A DNA stretch of 64,000 nucleotides from Dicaeum eximium. Lineage: Eukaryota > Chordata > Aves > Passeriformes > Dicaeidae. The translations under genes were made by a program, and so were the position numbers. The stretch covers positions 513,233 through 577,232 of the forward strand of contig VWZP01008268.1 in NCBI GenBank assembly GCA_013396995.1, in the 5' to 3' direction. The notes beneath the pieces are model-generated. The model ran no database searches. It was not told where the DNA came from and saw nothing but the letters and a program-made list of their open reading frames with translations. Below are positions 37,601 to 49,506 of the stretch, in pieces. Numbering within the stretch: position 1 is the first letter of the stretch; every line of letters starts with the position of its first letter.

Positions 37601-40419
37601 TTCTGATTGATTTCTGTTATCAAAGAGGCACAAATGTATTTTTTCCAATAAAGTGAGCCCTAAAGTCTTGTGTTTCTCTTTGACAGAGACTTGGAAGGTT
37701 TTCCTTGCATATTTTGATTTGAACTGATACAGGCAGAAATAAACCATTATGACTAACTGAGGATTAAGACTGTCAGATCATGAATAGCAAAAGCACTGTC
37801 CTTCATATTTTAAGACCATCAATTTCCCTTATAAGCATTTAAATATATCACCCAGCAATGTGTTATAAGCACATACTTCTCTCCACTCTGTTTCTTTGTA
37901 GCATCTAACAAGTCTATTCATGAACCTAAAGCCCACTGTCAGCTCTTTTCTAGCTATTGATTAAGAGGGGGTGATCTTCTTGGAAAGAATATTATGACAG
38001 GTGTCATGGCAAGTGAGAGCAATGCCCAGGAATCCCTTTGCTAAAACGACTTTTGAAGCTCTGAGTAAAAGAGACCCTGAGCTGCTCCCACAGGACTGAC
38101 GGTAACATTGTCGTAGATTTAGAGAGACATCACTAAAAATGATGCCTTAGATCCTATCCTCGCAGGAGATAGTGCTTTCATGGAGCACAGACCAAAAAAC
38201 CCCCAAAACACAAGCATACCATCTTGGACAAGAAACCCACAGTGGTGGTAACAAACAACAAAACAAAACCAGGGATGCTGAAAACAGAAACCACCTTTTG
38301 ATTTACATTGCCTGTTTTCTTCTAAATCTCTGTTTGGTATCTCAGAGCATAAAGAAGTTACAGAAAAAGCTTTTCTGGCAGGTTATTATGAAATATTTTC
38401 AGTCTGTGTCCTGTTGTTCCTGAGTTTGCTACTTAAACACCATTGAACACTGCAGCACAAATGGTTTTATGATTGAGATCCTCGATGAGATTCAGAATAA
38501 GAAGAAAAGAAACAACATAAGTCAGTTAGAGAGGGGTAACTGTTGACAAGCAGAGAAGCATAAGAGAAGTGAGAATTTGCCATCCAGAAAAGAAAGGGCT
38601 ATTTGGAAACTTCTGCTTAGGTACCAGTGGGTCTGCATCACTTTTCAGCAGATGGCACTACAGTCCTAGAGTTTGACTTCATATGTGCAAGTCACTTGGA
38701 CTCCCAGAACAGGACAGCCTCCCTGTTTATGCACGTGACTTCAAAAAAGGAACGTCACACTTCATAATTGTTTGCGAAACAATGGCCACAGAACTAATTC
38801 CCCCTATGAATGCAAATTGTTCTTGAATTGTAGAAGTCAGCAAACGTTTACAGGCATAAACAAATTACCAATTATTTTGAAAATGTAATCTGACTATGCC
38901 CTATTTTAGAAACACATTGTGAAAATATCAGTGTCAGATAACACTAGTTATTTACTAGAACACTGTTTATGAGCTGTCAAACAATATAAAAGCTCTGGAG
39001 AAAGAATAAAATCTCTTTTGATGTATACACCTATTAAGACCAAAAAGCAAATGAAAATTGCATAGATTCTATTAGGGCCTTACAATTCAAAGACACTTTT
39101 AAAAAGAAAATAACATAATCTACTGAGAAAAGAGAAAAAGCAAAGAAGCATTTTTCTGCCAAGAACAATAGGCATTACAATGGAAGAAAAAAATCACCCT
39201 TATCTAGGGCAAGGACACATTACATTTTTCAATGGTGATGACAGGAAATTTCAAGCAATTCCTTTTAATTCCATGAGGCAGGCTCTCCGTGCATATTACA
39301 AACACATTTTCTTTGGTCTTTTTTTTTTTTTAAAGCTTGCTTCTTGAGGTAGATGCAACTATTCAAAGAAAATTAGTTCAGCTGACTAAAAACTCAGTTT
39401 CAAACACCCCAAACCTCTAGGGGGTTCAGCACCGATTAAAATAATAGTTTGAAATGCCACCTAACCAAGACCATTTGATACTACACAGAAAATGTGACTG
39501 TGATTCGTGGTAGATTCTCACTCCCAATTTAGCTCTTCAGCTGTTTGGGATTATACTGTATGCCTAAACTGCAATACATATTCTAGGTGCATCGACACTG
39601 ATTCTAGAAAGCACAAAATCCTTATTTGAATCACCTCCAAGAAAGTACAACTGTAACAATTCTAAACAAAACTTTTCACCTTATTTTTCTCCTGAGACTC
39701 TCACGGTTTTTATATTTCTATAGAGATCAGACTCTCTAAAATGTCAAAGTAGTAAAGCTTTCATAAAATGCAAATTTCAAATCTCCCAGCTCCAGCCATG
39801 ATTTCAAGCAGAAAAATTTACCCTAGATGAGAAAAGGAAAATTTCAAGTAAAAAGTTTTTTTAAAAAAAGGAAAAAAAAATACACTAGGGCAGTTTCCAA
39901 AACTGTCTTAGATGCCATAGATGATCAAAGAAAACATTTTAAGACGTGTATGTTAGAATCAGTAGAAAGTTCTAATAATAGCAGCATAGAATATGCCCTA
40001 CATCTATACTCTGATAAAAGAAGCCTTAGTTTTTTAACATGACTGAAACACAGCAGATGCATTTCATAAAGGTCTGCTAATCAAGTAAGACTTAGAACAG
40101 AGATGCTGCTTCTTACACAGAAAGCAGGACAGGTAAATTTTTCTTCAGCATTCATTTAAATTTTAATCTGTTTTGCAGATTTTACAAAGCAGTTTGTATG
40201 AAGCCATGGCTGAACCTCATGAAATGCTTAGCACTAGACCATGTTGAGATACCTCCTTATAGTCCAAAGCTGTTCTTCACTGCATTTCATGGTCCAGCAC
40301 CCTCTGATGTGTTATTTGTTACTAAAACTCTCTTCACAGCAGGATTTCGATGATTAGCTTTCTATGGGAGACTACTCAGAACCCAGGCTAAGTGCTGTTG
40401 ATTTTCTCTAGATACCAGA
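34606..40419. other. AT-rich non-coding DNA
   Basis: No gene recognised. Contains a 21-base A run at 35714-35734 and a T run near 39318. Small open frames here have no identifiable content. Confidence 0.6.
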
Positions 40420-41245
40420 TCATAATCTGCAGAGAGATCTCAACAAACTAGAGGGCTGGACGATCACAAACCATACGAAATTTCACAGGGGAAAGTGCCA
40501 GATTCTGCACCTGGGCTGAGTCCGTCCTGGGTGCATGGACACACCGGGGAATGAGATGCTGGAAAGCAGCACCATGGAAAGGGACCTGGGGATCCTGGTC
40601 AGTGCCAAGTTGAACGTGAGCCAGCAGTGCCCTGGCAGCCAGGAGGGCCAAGCGTGTCCTGGGGGCATCAGGGACAGCATCACCAGCCAGGCAAGGGAGG
40701 GGATTGTCCTGCTCTGCTCTGCACTGGGGCAGCCTCACCTGGAGCGCTGGAGGCAGCTCTGGGTGCCACAATGTGAGAAGGATATAAAGCTATTAGTGAA
40801 TGTCCAAAGGAAAATGTCCAAAGAGCCATGAGGATGAGTCTCATGAGGAGTGGCTGAGGGCACTTGGTCTGTTCAGCCTGGAGAAGAGGAGACCTCACTG
40901 CAGTTACAACTCTCTCATGAGGGCAAGAGAATGAGCAGACACTCTTCTCTGTGATCCCTTCTCTGTGTTGACAGGGCCCATGGGAATGGCCTGAAGTTGT
41001 GTCAGGGGACATTAAGGTTGGATATTAGATAAGGTTTTTTACCCAGAGGGTGGTTGAGCACTGGAACAGGCTCCTCAGGGAACTGCTCGCAGCACCAAGC
41101 CTGTCTGGGTTCAAGAAACATTTGGACAACACTCTCAGCCATGTGGTGTGACTGTTGAGAATGGTGTTTTACAGGGCCAGGAGCTGGACTTGATGATCCT
41201 TGTGGGTACCTTCCAACTCAGCTTATTTTGTGACTTTGTGATCTG
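40420..41245 (+). mobile_element. CR1 LINE 3' fragment, plus orientation
   Basis: About 0.8 kb of CR1 in sense orientation. Landmarks: AACAAACTAGAGGGCTGGAC at the 5' side, GAAAGGGACCTGGGGATCCT, CACCTGGAGCGCTGGAGGCA, GTTCAGCCTGGAGAAGAGGA, CACTGGAACAGGCTCCTCAG, and a short 3' tail TTTGTGACTTTGTGATC, the degenerate octamer repeat typical of CR1 ends. Frames are broken by many changes. Open frames on either strand at 40448-41012 are products of this repeat, not genes. Confidence 0.95.
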
Positions 41246-42837
41246 AACAATAAAAGCAGGAACTAAAGCAATGCAAGACAATGTGATTATTTTTTGAATT
41301 TCAACAGACTTCAATTAAATAATGAGAATAATTAATTTGAGCTTTGGAAAATATTTCTGAAAGCATTTCTTTTCTTTTGCTCACATGAACTCAGAACACA
41401 TCACATTTTTATAGCAGTGGGTATTTCTTAAGATTCAGCTTGGGCATTGTTTCTGCTTACTAAGGAAGCACAGCAGAAGATAAAGCCATCTAGGAAAAAT
41501 ACTCTTTCATAAAGGGCCACCTTACCCTGGATTAGCTTAAGGCTTTATTTTAGCTCCAGGTAATCCAGTTTTTTCCACGTTCCATCACCCAGCTAGATAA
41601 ATACAATTTTTCTTAGCTCAAAACTAGCTAAAAGTAAAGCTGAGACTATTCGGTGCTATAATTTGCCCAGGGAGCTCTCATTCTGAAATATGCAATTCAC
41701 ATTACCAACTGTATTTCCTTCCTATCCATTCTCATACTGCAATTACTTTCCATTTTGTTGTTTGATTTTTAGTGCTTTTTTTGCCCATTACCGTGGAAAT
41801 AACAGCATTTATTGATTTATGTCTGTTTATATCACAGCTGAGGCAAATATTTTATTACATGTGGCCTGAGAAAACTTTGTTAGCTTTTTACTAACTGATT
41901 CACTACCTAGATTAGAGGGCAAGCAATAAAAGGATCTGGTAAGGCACTTTGAACTCTCACTTCAGTCACATATGTGGAGCTGAAACGGTACCAAGCCCAG
42001 AAGATGTAACATTCTGCCACACATCCAAAAATGTGCCAGTACAGATTGATGACATTTAGTAGATTTTCTGTGGGTACTTTCTGATAAACATATTCCAGTT
42101 TTAGGTTGTATTTGACCTGAATGGAAATTCACCTTTAACAGAGCACAGTTATTCCAAAAAACACACTCCCAAACACTACTTTAGGAAGCTAAAAATAGGA
42201 AGCGGCCTTGCCACGAAATATTATAAAAAGGGAAATAGTGGTTTACAAGTTGGTACATATTAAATGATGGTGTGACTTTTTGCCATCAGAGTGAAGTCTT
42301 TGAGTTACATAAGCTTGGCTGTGTCTGTGTTCAAAGGTACCTGAAGAATTACGTAAGTTTTCCTTTTTTATGAGCTGAATGTCTTCAGCATCTGCTTTGC
42401 TCCCAGTACATTCTCCTAAATAATCAAAAGACTGTTTACAGTTATGGCAGGACAGATTTCAGCACAAATATTAATCTGCCTAAAACCTGAATGCCTTGTT
42501 GAAGGGTGAATGGTCACTGATTAAGGTATTAATATTCTAGTACTTAACAGCTGTTGTGGTAAAAGATCTGTAGGCCAGGTGGTACAGTTATGGTATAAAA
42601 CATGGTTATAGTTTTCCTTAAAAAAAAGACCTTGCTTATTTTTTAAGTTAGAAATATTTTTATGCAGCATAATAAGAGAGATAATTTATGATTAGACTAT
42701 TTGGCAGACCAAGACATTCAAGAGCTTCCTTATATATTTATAAGGTATGTATACCTGTATATAAATAGTTATACCTTTATTGTTGTTATCTGGTAATTAA
42801 AGCAGTTATGCCCAAAAACTCCAAGATTTCAAACAGT
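41246..42837. other. AT-rich non-coding DNA
   Basis: No gene or repeat recognised. An 18-bp palindromic CCTTATATATTTATAAGG lies at 42728-42745. Confidence 0.6.
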
Positions 42838-43539
42838 GAAATAAAGCAATCATAGACTCATAGGATCATCAAGTTTGGAAGAGACATTAAAGATCATCCA
42901 GTCCAACCACCAACCCAGCACTGCCCTAAACCCCTAAACCACATCACCCAATGCCAGATCCAGATGCCTTTTGAACACCTCCAGAGATGGTGACTCTGCC
43001 ACCTCCCTGGGCAACCTATTCCAGTGTCTGCCCACTCTAGCAGTGACAATATTTTCTGGTATCTAATCTGACTCTCCCTTGTCTCAGCTGAAAGCCATTT
43101 CCTCTTGTCCTCCCACTGCAGGCACTGTAGCAGATACGGCCCCGACTCACCACAGCCTCCTTGCAGGGAGCTGCAAAAAGCGATGAGATCCCCCCTGAGC
43201 CTCCTCTTCTTGGGACTAAACAGCCCCAGCTCCCTCAGCTGTCCCTCATCAGAGGTGTTCTTTGGTCCTCTCAGGAGCCTCGTTGCCCTTTGCTGGACGG
43301 GCTCCAGCCCCTCAATTCCCTTTTAAAGCGAGGGGCCCTGAACTGAGCACAGCCCTGAGCTGAGACCTCCCCAGTGCCCACTGCAGGGGCACGATCACTG
43401 CCCTTGGCCTGCTGGCCGTGCCATTCTTGACACAGGCCAGGATGCCACTGGCCTTTCTGGCCACCTGGGCACACTGCAGGTTCATACTGAGCCAGAAAAA
43501 AAAAGAAAAAAGAAAAAGAAAAACAAGAAATAAAGCAAT
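42838..43539. repeat. 13-bp direct repeats flanking the CR1 (42838-42850 and 43527-43539)
   Basis: Identical GAAATAAAGCAAT on both sides of the insertion. It is read as a target-site duplication made when the element inserted. Confidence 0.85.
42851..43526 (-). mobile_element. CR1 LINE 3' fragment, minus orientation, with 13-bp target-site duplication
   Basis: Plus-strand landmarks are reverse complements of CR1: ATCATCCAGTCCAACCACCA, CTGGGCAACCTATTCCAGTG, CTCAGCTGTCCCTCATCAGA and CTTTGCTGGACGGGCTCCAG. The 3' end is at the left (CATAGACTCATAGGATCATC). At the right, CR1 sequence stops near 43495 and is followed by an A/G-rich tract (43496-43526) that is not CR1. GAAATAAAGCAAT is present exactly at 42838-42850 and 43527-43539, bracketing the element together with the A-rich tract. 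It is better preserved than the 34-kb copy, so the insertion is younger. Confidence 0.95.
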
Positions 43540-44289
43540 GCACTTGACAAGTAGAAATGAGTTTGTTCCACACCCATGGTTACTTCTGGACAAAAACCTT
43601 GACTTTGGCCATGCTACAGAGGGCTATGGTAAAACTGCTTACTCTAATTTAAGGATAATCTGTAACCAGTAGATATTTCTGCCTACTCAGAACAGGAAGA
43701 CACTAATTTTTTAAGTAATCACAGTCTGCTCTTTGCAAAAATTTTGAGAAGAAACAACTATCATTTTGCATGTTCTGCCCCTTAAAAATAATATTCCACT
43801 GTCACATATGAGAGATACCTAAGAGGAGTTGCCCAGGGCTTATTTCTTTGAAGTCTCTCCTTTGATGCTTCATTGCAGACAAAAAACTGGATTTTTCTCA
43901 GAAAGCATCAAAACTGCTATGCTCTGCGAATATGACAGAATGACAGCCAAAATTTTATAGCATTGTGGGGTATTGCATGGACCTGCTTATGATAGCTGGA
44001 GTAGACTCTTGCTTCCTGAACTTGTAGGAATAGAATAAGCTTGTTTCTAGGACATTTCTATGGTACAAGTCAGTGTATGATACATCTGATACATCTCTCT
44101 CAGGCTATGTCCATTTTTGTCTCAAATTTAACATCTTATGTAGCTGGTCTGTTACTGTGGCATACTCAGCCCTTAAGGAGTGACAAAAGTGTTTTTCTGG
44201 AAAGAAAAAAATTCTTTGTTTACCTCGTACCAACTGATACAACTCTTCCTTTCATTAAGTGTTCTCTCCTTGCAGCGTAACCCACAGAA
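43540..44289. other. AT-rich non-coding DNA between repeats
   Basis: No gene or repeat recognised. Confidence 0.6.
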
Positions 44290-45276
44290 GGCTGAGACCA
44301 TCAGTGACAGTGATGTGATAACGTATTTGAGAAGGAAAAAAAATGGCTGCACTACAGCAGCCATAAAAGTGAGAATATGTGACAGAAAGAACTCTGCAGA
44401 CACCAAGGTCAGTGGAAAAGGAGGGGCACGAAGTGCTCCATGCTGGGGCAGAGAATCCCGTGAAGCCCATGGTGAGCCAGCTGTGTCCCTGCAGCTCCAG
44501 GGGGAGCAGAGTTCCACCTCCAGCCTGTGCAGGAACCCATGCCAAAATGGGTGGATGCTCAAAGCAGACTGTGATCCCATGGGAAGCCTGCACTAGAGCA
44601 GGGTCCTGGCAGGAGAGTGGAGCTGTCACAGGAGCAGGTTTGCTGGCGGGACTTGTGACCCCACAATTTCCTCCACTGGAGCTGCCTGTTCCTGAAGGAC
44701 TGACCCTATGGGAGCGACCCACAATGGGGCAGCTTGTGAAGAACTGCAGGCAGTGGCAAGGACCCATGTTGGTGACGTTTGTGGAGGACTGTTTCCCTTG
44801 GGAAGGACCCCACACTGTGGCAGGGGAACAGGGTGTGGAGTCTTCCTTGGGTAGGAAGGAGTGGCAGAGATAAGGTGTGATGAATTTGCTTCAGACCCTA
44901 TTCCCCATCTACCTGTGCTGATCAGGGGTAGGAGACAGAGAATTTAGAAATTACACTGAGTCCAGGAGTAAGGGAGGGGTTAATGGAACCTAGTCTCCTT
45001 TGACTGGCAAGAAATTAAATAATGTCCATGAGCTGAGCCTTTTTCGACTGTGACAGTAATTACTGAGTGATNGATGTGATAACGTATTTGAGAAGGAAAA
45101 AAAATGGCTGCACTACAGCAGCCATAAAAGTGAGAATATGTGACAGAAAGAACTCTGCAGACACCAAGGTCNTATAACGAGCCATTGGTTAATTTTTTCT
45201 CCTCTATTCAGCTGAGAAGGGGAGTCATATAACAGCTTGCAAGGACACCTGATATCCAGCCAGGGTCAAACCAGCA
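44290..45276 (+). mobile_element. Avian LTR-type repeat (probable endogenous-retrovirus fragment)
   Basis: GC-rich block closely resembling a common avian interspersed repeat of probable endogenous-retroviral origin. It has repeated short units of the type (G)AGCAG...CTGC...GGGAAGGACC, then GGCAGAGATAAGGTGTGATG, then a stretch resembling the end of an LTR: an ATTAAA near 45013, TGTGACAGTAATTACTGAGT, CAGCTGAGAAGGGGAGTCAT and ATCCAGCCAGGGTCAAACCA. Boundaries, especially on the left, are approximate and family assignment is from memory. No gag, pol or env domain is visible; the 186- and 164-codon frames on the two strands here arise from the GC-rich repeat. The block is interrupted by the duplicated 99-bp insert at 45073-45171. 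Confidence 0.6.
45073..45171 (+). repeat. Exact 99-bp copy of 44312-44410 between single Ns (assembly artefact)
   Basis: Bases 45073-45171 are identical to 44312-44410 and are bounded by N at 45072 and 45172. The block sits where the repeat should continue from its GAGTGAT segment into TATAACGAG. The right reading is that a short gap was filled with a wrong copy of nearby sequence. Confidence 0.92.
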
Positions 45277-45307
45277 CAAGTGCACATGTGTAACACTAAT
45301 GCAAATA

Positions 45308-45328
45308 TGTGTGTGTATATATATATAT

Positions 45329-45363
<35 letters not shown>

Positions 45364-45386
45364 TATGTGTATATATATACATATAA
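45308..45386. repeat. Compound (TA)n-(TG)n-(TA)n microsatellite
   Basis: GTGTGTATATATATATATAA, then about 16 TG units, then GAGTATGTGTATATATATAC. Alternating purine-pyrimidine over nearly 80 bp. Confidence 0.97.
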
Positions 45387-47855
45387 AATGCATTTAAAAA
45401 AATATATTTAATAGGAAAAGGCATTTCAGAATTTACTTAGATTCTTAGGGAATTATGATGATATATGAAAATGATAGTACAAGAACAAAACTCTTTGTCT
45501 GAAGAGAGGGAAGAAGATTTCCTCTATCAAAGCAAAAACTCTTTGCCAGAATGCACTCCCAGTGACTGAGAGATAAAGGCCCACACACTTCATGCAACAA
45601 ACCCATCAAGAATGAAAGATGCTCCTCCAGACTGGTGCCCAGATGTGAGGTTTTGAATTTTAAGAAGCTCAAGCCTAGTTTAAGAAAGGGAACCACCAGT
45701 TTTGGCAGAAGTATCACCAAATATGGCAAGGTGGACGAGAGTGACAAGGATAATCAAGTCCATCTTGTGGCCCTGTACAGGACCATCCCCAAGAATCACA
45801 CCAAATGGAAGATAATTCCATTAAAAGACTAACTAAAGCAGTTGCTCCTTTGCACACTCCATGTTACTGCTTCCACTGAACAGAGTTACACAGAAAAAGC
45901 CAAATGCACATGAAATTTCTAAGTGAGAAATGAACATATGTGTGAAAGCTGTACAATGGAACCTTTACCACCTGAAAGAATAGTGCAGGAGAAATAAGGA
46001 GATCAATATTTCTGGAAAAAAGCACAGATTGTTGTACAGCGATTTGTCAGAAAGTGGAGTCTGTGAAAACTTCAAATAAATTGAAAGGAAATGTTTGAAG
46101 CTTTTTTTCCTAGACAAACAGCATTACAGAAATAAAATTATCTAAAATATGTGCTTTATTAACTATATTTTTCAAATAATTTTAGAACAAGACTAACTTC
46201 TTCAATAAAACTTTTACAAGACAAAGTGGAAATTCTCCTGAGAAGACAGAATTATCCAATAAAGAAATATTTTGTGAAAGAAAAATTGCTGGTGAGTTAA
46301 CATTACCAACTGCTCTTGCACTTTGTAGACATATGCAACTTATTGCATCATTGTGATTGTGGCTGGATGGCAGAAATACAGACCTTGGAATCTACAACTC
46401 TGCTAAGCTGCCAATGGGCCTTAGGCGGGACTGCAAAATCAGTTGTAGTAGACAGGTTTATATATTTCTTTATATTATAGTATGAAAATACTTCTTTTTA
46501 AAGTACAGAATCTGAAGACTAATAAACTTAGTTTTGAGTTTTCCTTCTTTAAATTTTTACTGAAGTGAAGACCGACCAAGTAGTATATTTTGGTGTAAGA
46601 CATTTAAATCTCCTTACTCTTTTGGTGTGAGGGGAAACCTCACATAGCATTACTCTGTATGGATCACTAGTTATCTGTGATTTTCAGAGTAAATTAATCA
46701 TTAATGATTTAGCTAATTCCTTGCCTAAATAAGGGCTACAATAATTTTGAATTAGCATATTATAAATTACTTCAGTAACTAGGAAAATTTTCAATTCACT
46801 GTATATACGTCCCTGTAGTGATTTTTCTGTATTTCAAGAAAATATTACTAACACTGACTTTAAAATCCTGCTAAAATACAAATGGTACTTAAAATAATTA
46901 ATGATTGTCACATTCTTAATGGAACAAAGGTATACAAGGCTTAAAAAAAAGCCTTCCCAAAACCAATAAAAACGTAAGAAATACAGAAGAAAAAGTACAT
47001 ATTGAGGAATTACTAATACTCTTCTTCAGCAAAAGCATTTTTTTCAAAACTTTTGAGACTGAGTGGAAATCTAGTTTGAAGGTGGGTGTGGTGAATTTTA
47101 TTTTTCACCTGCTATTGCCCTAAGACGACTTTTACCAGCAGTCCAGTAGTCTTCCTCTTACCCTCAGTATTTTTTCTTGTAGGCCCAGTAAAGTGGGCCT
47201 AAAATTCCAGGAAAAGAGTTCCCTCACCTCCAGCCCTTGAATTAATTAAGTTGAGGATCATGTATCCAGTAAAAAATGTGACTTGATGAAACTGACAACA
47301 ACAACAACCACCATCATCATCACAATCATTATCAAATTGACTTACTGAGACTTTGGACAGTTTGTGAGGGGGATAGTAATGGAACATCAGTATTATAGTT
47401 CTGACTCTAAGAAGCACTAAATAATTTAGATTAACTAAGCCAGTGTTGACTTCTCTTTGCAATATCCTGAAAAAATAATCGAACCAGCAGACAGGTAAGA
47501 AGGGTGTACCAGCCTTTACTTTGATTTGCCTTTCTACTGCTAGCAATAGCAAGTCTAACAGAATAAAAAGGAAGCCATTTATTAAAATTCTGCTCTGAAA
47601 GATACCTAAAAAATATATTTTTTTCAGGATATTTTAATTAAATTGATGGTGCTTTCATTTGAGCTAATTAAATCTCATCAACCTAATGCAACGCAATATG
47701 CACATAGCAGTATGCTTTTAAATATTAGCTTTTTAATACTTGCTTATTCTGTGCAAGATCTTACACTATGAAGTATCTGTTGTGAAAAAAAAAAACCAAC
47801 ATTACATTATTGAAGAACTGTTAGACAAATACTTCTAAATTTTGGAGGAAACAAT
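45387..47855. other. AT-rich non-coding DNA
   Basis: No gene recognised. Contains a short AAC/ATC trinucleotide-rich tract at 47295-47333. Confidence 0.6.
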
Positions 47856-48213
47856 AATTGTGCAGGGAAATTCCTGAAAGAGGACCTCATCAGTGTCTGC
47901 AAGTATCTGCAGAAAGGCTGTCAAGGAGCCAGGCTCTTCTAGGCCAAGCAATAAGACAAGAGGCACTGGACAGAAACTGATGCACAAGATGTTCCACTTG
48001 CATATGAGGAAGAAATTATTCACCCTGCAGGTGACCATGCACTGGAACAGACTGCCCAGAGGGGCTGTGGAGTCTCCTTCACTGGAGATATTCACGAACT
48101 GTCTGGACAGCATCCTGTGCAACGTGCTCAGGGATGATGCTGCTGGAGCAGAGGAGTCAGATCACAGGACTCATTGTGGCCCCATCCTGACCCATTCTGT
48201 GATCCTGTGAAAC
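47856..48213 (+). mobile_element. CR1 LINE 3' fragment, plus orientation
   Basis: Landmarks of the CR1 3' region in sense orientation: GAGGACCTCATCAGTGTCTG, GGAGCCAGGCTCTTCTAGGC, GACAAGAGGCACTGGACAGA, ATGCACTGGAACAGACTGCC, GTGGAGTCTCCTTCACTGGA, and a terminal ATTCTGTGATCCTGTGA resembling the CR1 octamer tail. It is 5'-truncated. Confidence 0.93.
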
Positions 48214-49189
48214 TGCCATTCCTGCTAAATACTGATTGCTGTTATTTGTCTCTAGAATTTGTCTTCGTTCATACCTTTCCCATTTTCCTTTTGTAGAAAG
48301 CAATCTGTTTTAATGAAATATGCCACTTCCCCCAGTTTTTCTTAGAAGTAGGTTTTATCATCAAGAAAGATCAATCTTAAATGATCCTTTTTTATTAATA
48401 TTGTACACACTACATTCGTTCCACATTGTCTGGGGATGTGACAAATTGTTTTTAATTTCTACACACAAAAGACTTCATTTACACTTTAATGTTAAATATA
48501 CTTCATTACCAGCTGTCACAAATGCTCTAAATAAAAGATCTTTGGATTAAGATTAGAGCCCTGCAATAAGAGCAGTAAGAATTCCTTATATCCAGTGAGG
48601 TATGGTCTATTCCATTTGTTTCTGAGTACATTCCACTTACAGGTGTGCTAACTCAATAAATGCCTGTAATAGCAGCTTTCTTTAAACCCTGATGCATTGA
48701 TTTTTCCTGGATATGGGTTTCATAGGTATTGTTAAATATGTTCATGAACAATAAAGAAATTCTAAATTACTGTAAGTACTTGTTCATATTGGCTTATTTG
48801 TCAGTTGTCTGGAGGTTTGATAATCTGTAAAAATTTATGGCTCACACAGCCTTAGAAAACAATAATTTGAACTATTTTGTATACCAGAGATTACAGTTTT
48901 CCAAAGTGTTCTTTTGCTGTAACTACCCTGGAAAATTCATCCAAAAATCCATACTTAGGCCCATATGCCTCCCTTTAGAGTATTTTTGATAGTTATTTCC
49001 CATTAAAAAATCAAAACTCCCTTACTTTTGCTACCAGCATTGGTTAAGACAATACACTTCAGGTTTTTCTGCTATGTGTCAGTATAACAGCTGAAAATAA
49101 TGAAAAATAATGTAGACATGCTATCTGCAAGAAAATGTAACTAGAAAGACAAATAGATCTATGTTGCATAATATGCTAACCTGAGCAGG
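48214..49189. other. AT-rich non-coding DNA
   Basis: No gene or repeat recognised between two CR1 fragments. Confidence 0.6.
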
Positions 49190-49506
49190 CTGGGGGGAAG
49201 AATACAAACTTATATCCATCCCAAGTGCACAGATATGCTGGGTAGGAAGTGGATTAAGAGCAACCCTTTGGAAAAGGACTTGGAGGTGCTGGTGCACCAG
49301 GAGCCGGACATGACCCAGCACTGGCAGCCCAGAAAGGCAACCATGCCCTGACTGCTCCAAAATCAGTGTGGCCAGCAGGACAAGGGCAGGGATTCTGCTC
49401 ATCTCCTCTGCTCTGGTGAGACCCCACCTGCAGTACTGCATTCAGCTCTGGGGCCCCCAACATAAGGACATGGACTTGTTGGACCTAGTACATAGGAGGG
49501 CTTCTT
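49190..49506 (+). mobile_element. CR1 LINE internal fragment, plus orientation
   Basis: Landmarks: GAAAAGGACTTGGAGGTGCT, CAGCACTGGCAGCCCAGAAA, GGTGAGACCCCACCTGCAGT, CATTCAGCTCTGGGGCCCCC and AAGGACATGGACTTGTTGGA. The copy stops before the CR1 3' end, so both ends are incomplete. Open frames on both strands here come from the repeat. Confidence 0.9.

Noticed and set aside
40448..41012. Frames of 66-110 codons on both strands
   Set aside because: They lie wholly inside a degenerate CR1 fragment.
44255..44873. 186-codon minus and 164-codon plus frames
   Set aside because: Both lie in a GC-rich multicopy avian LTR-type repeat and overlap each other; not genes.
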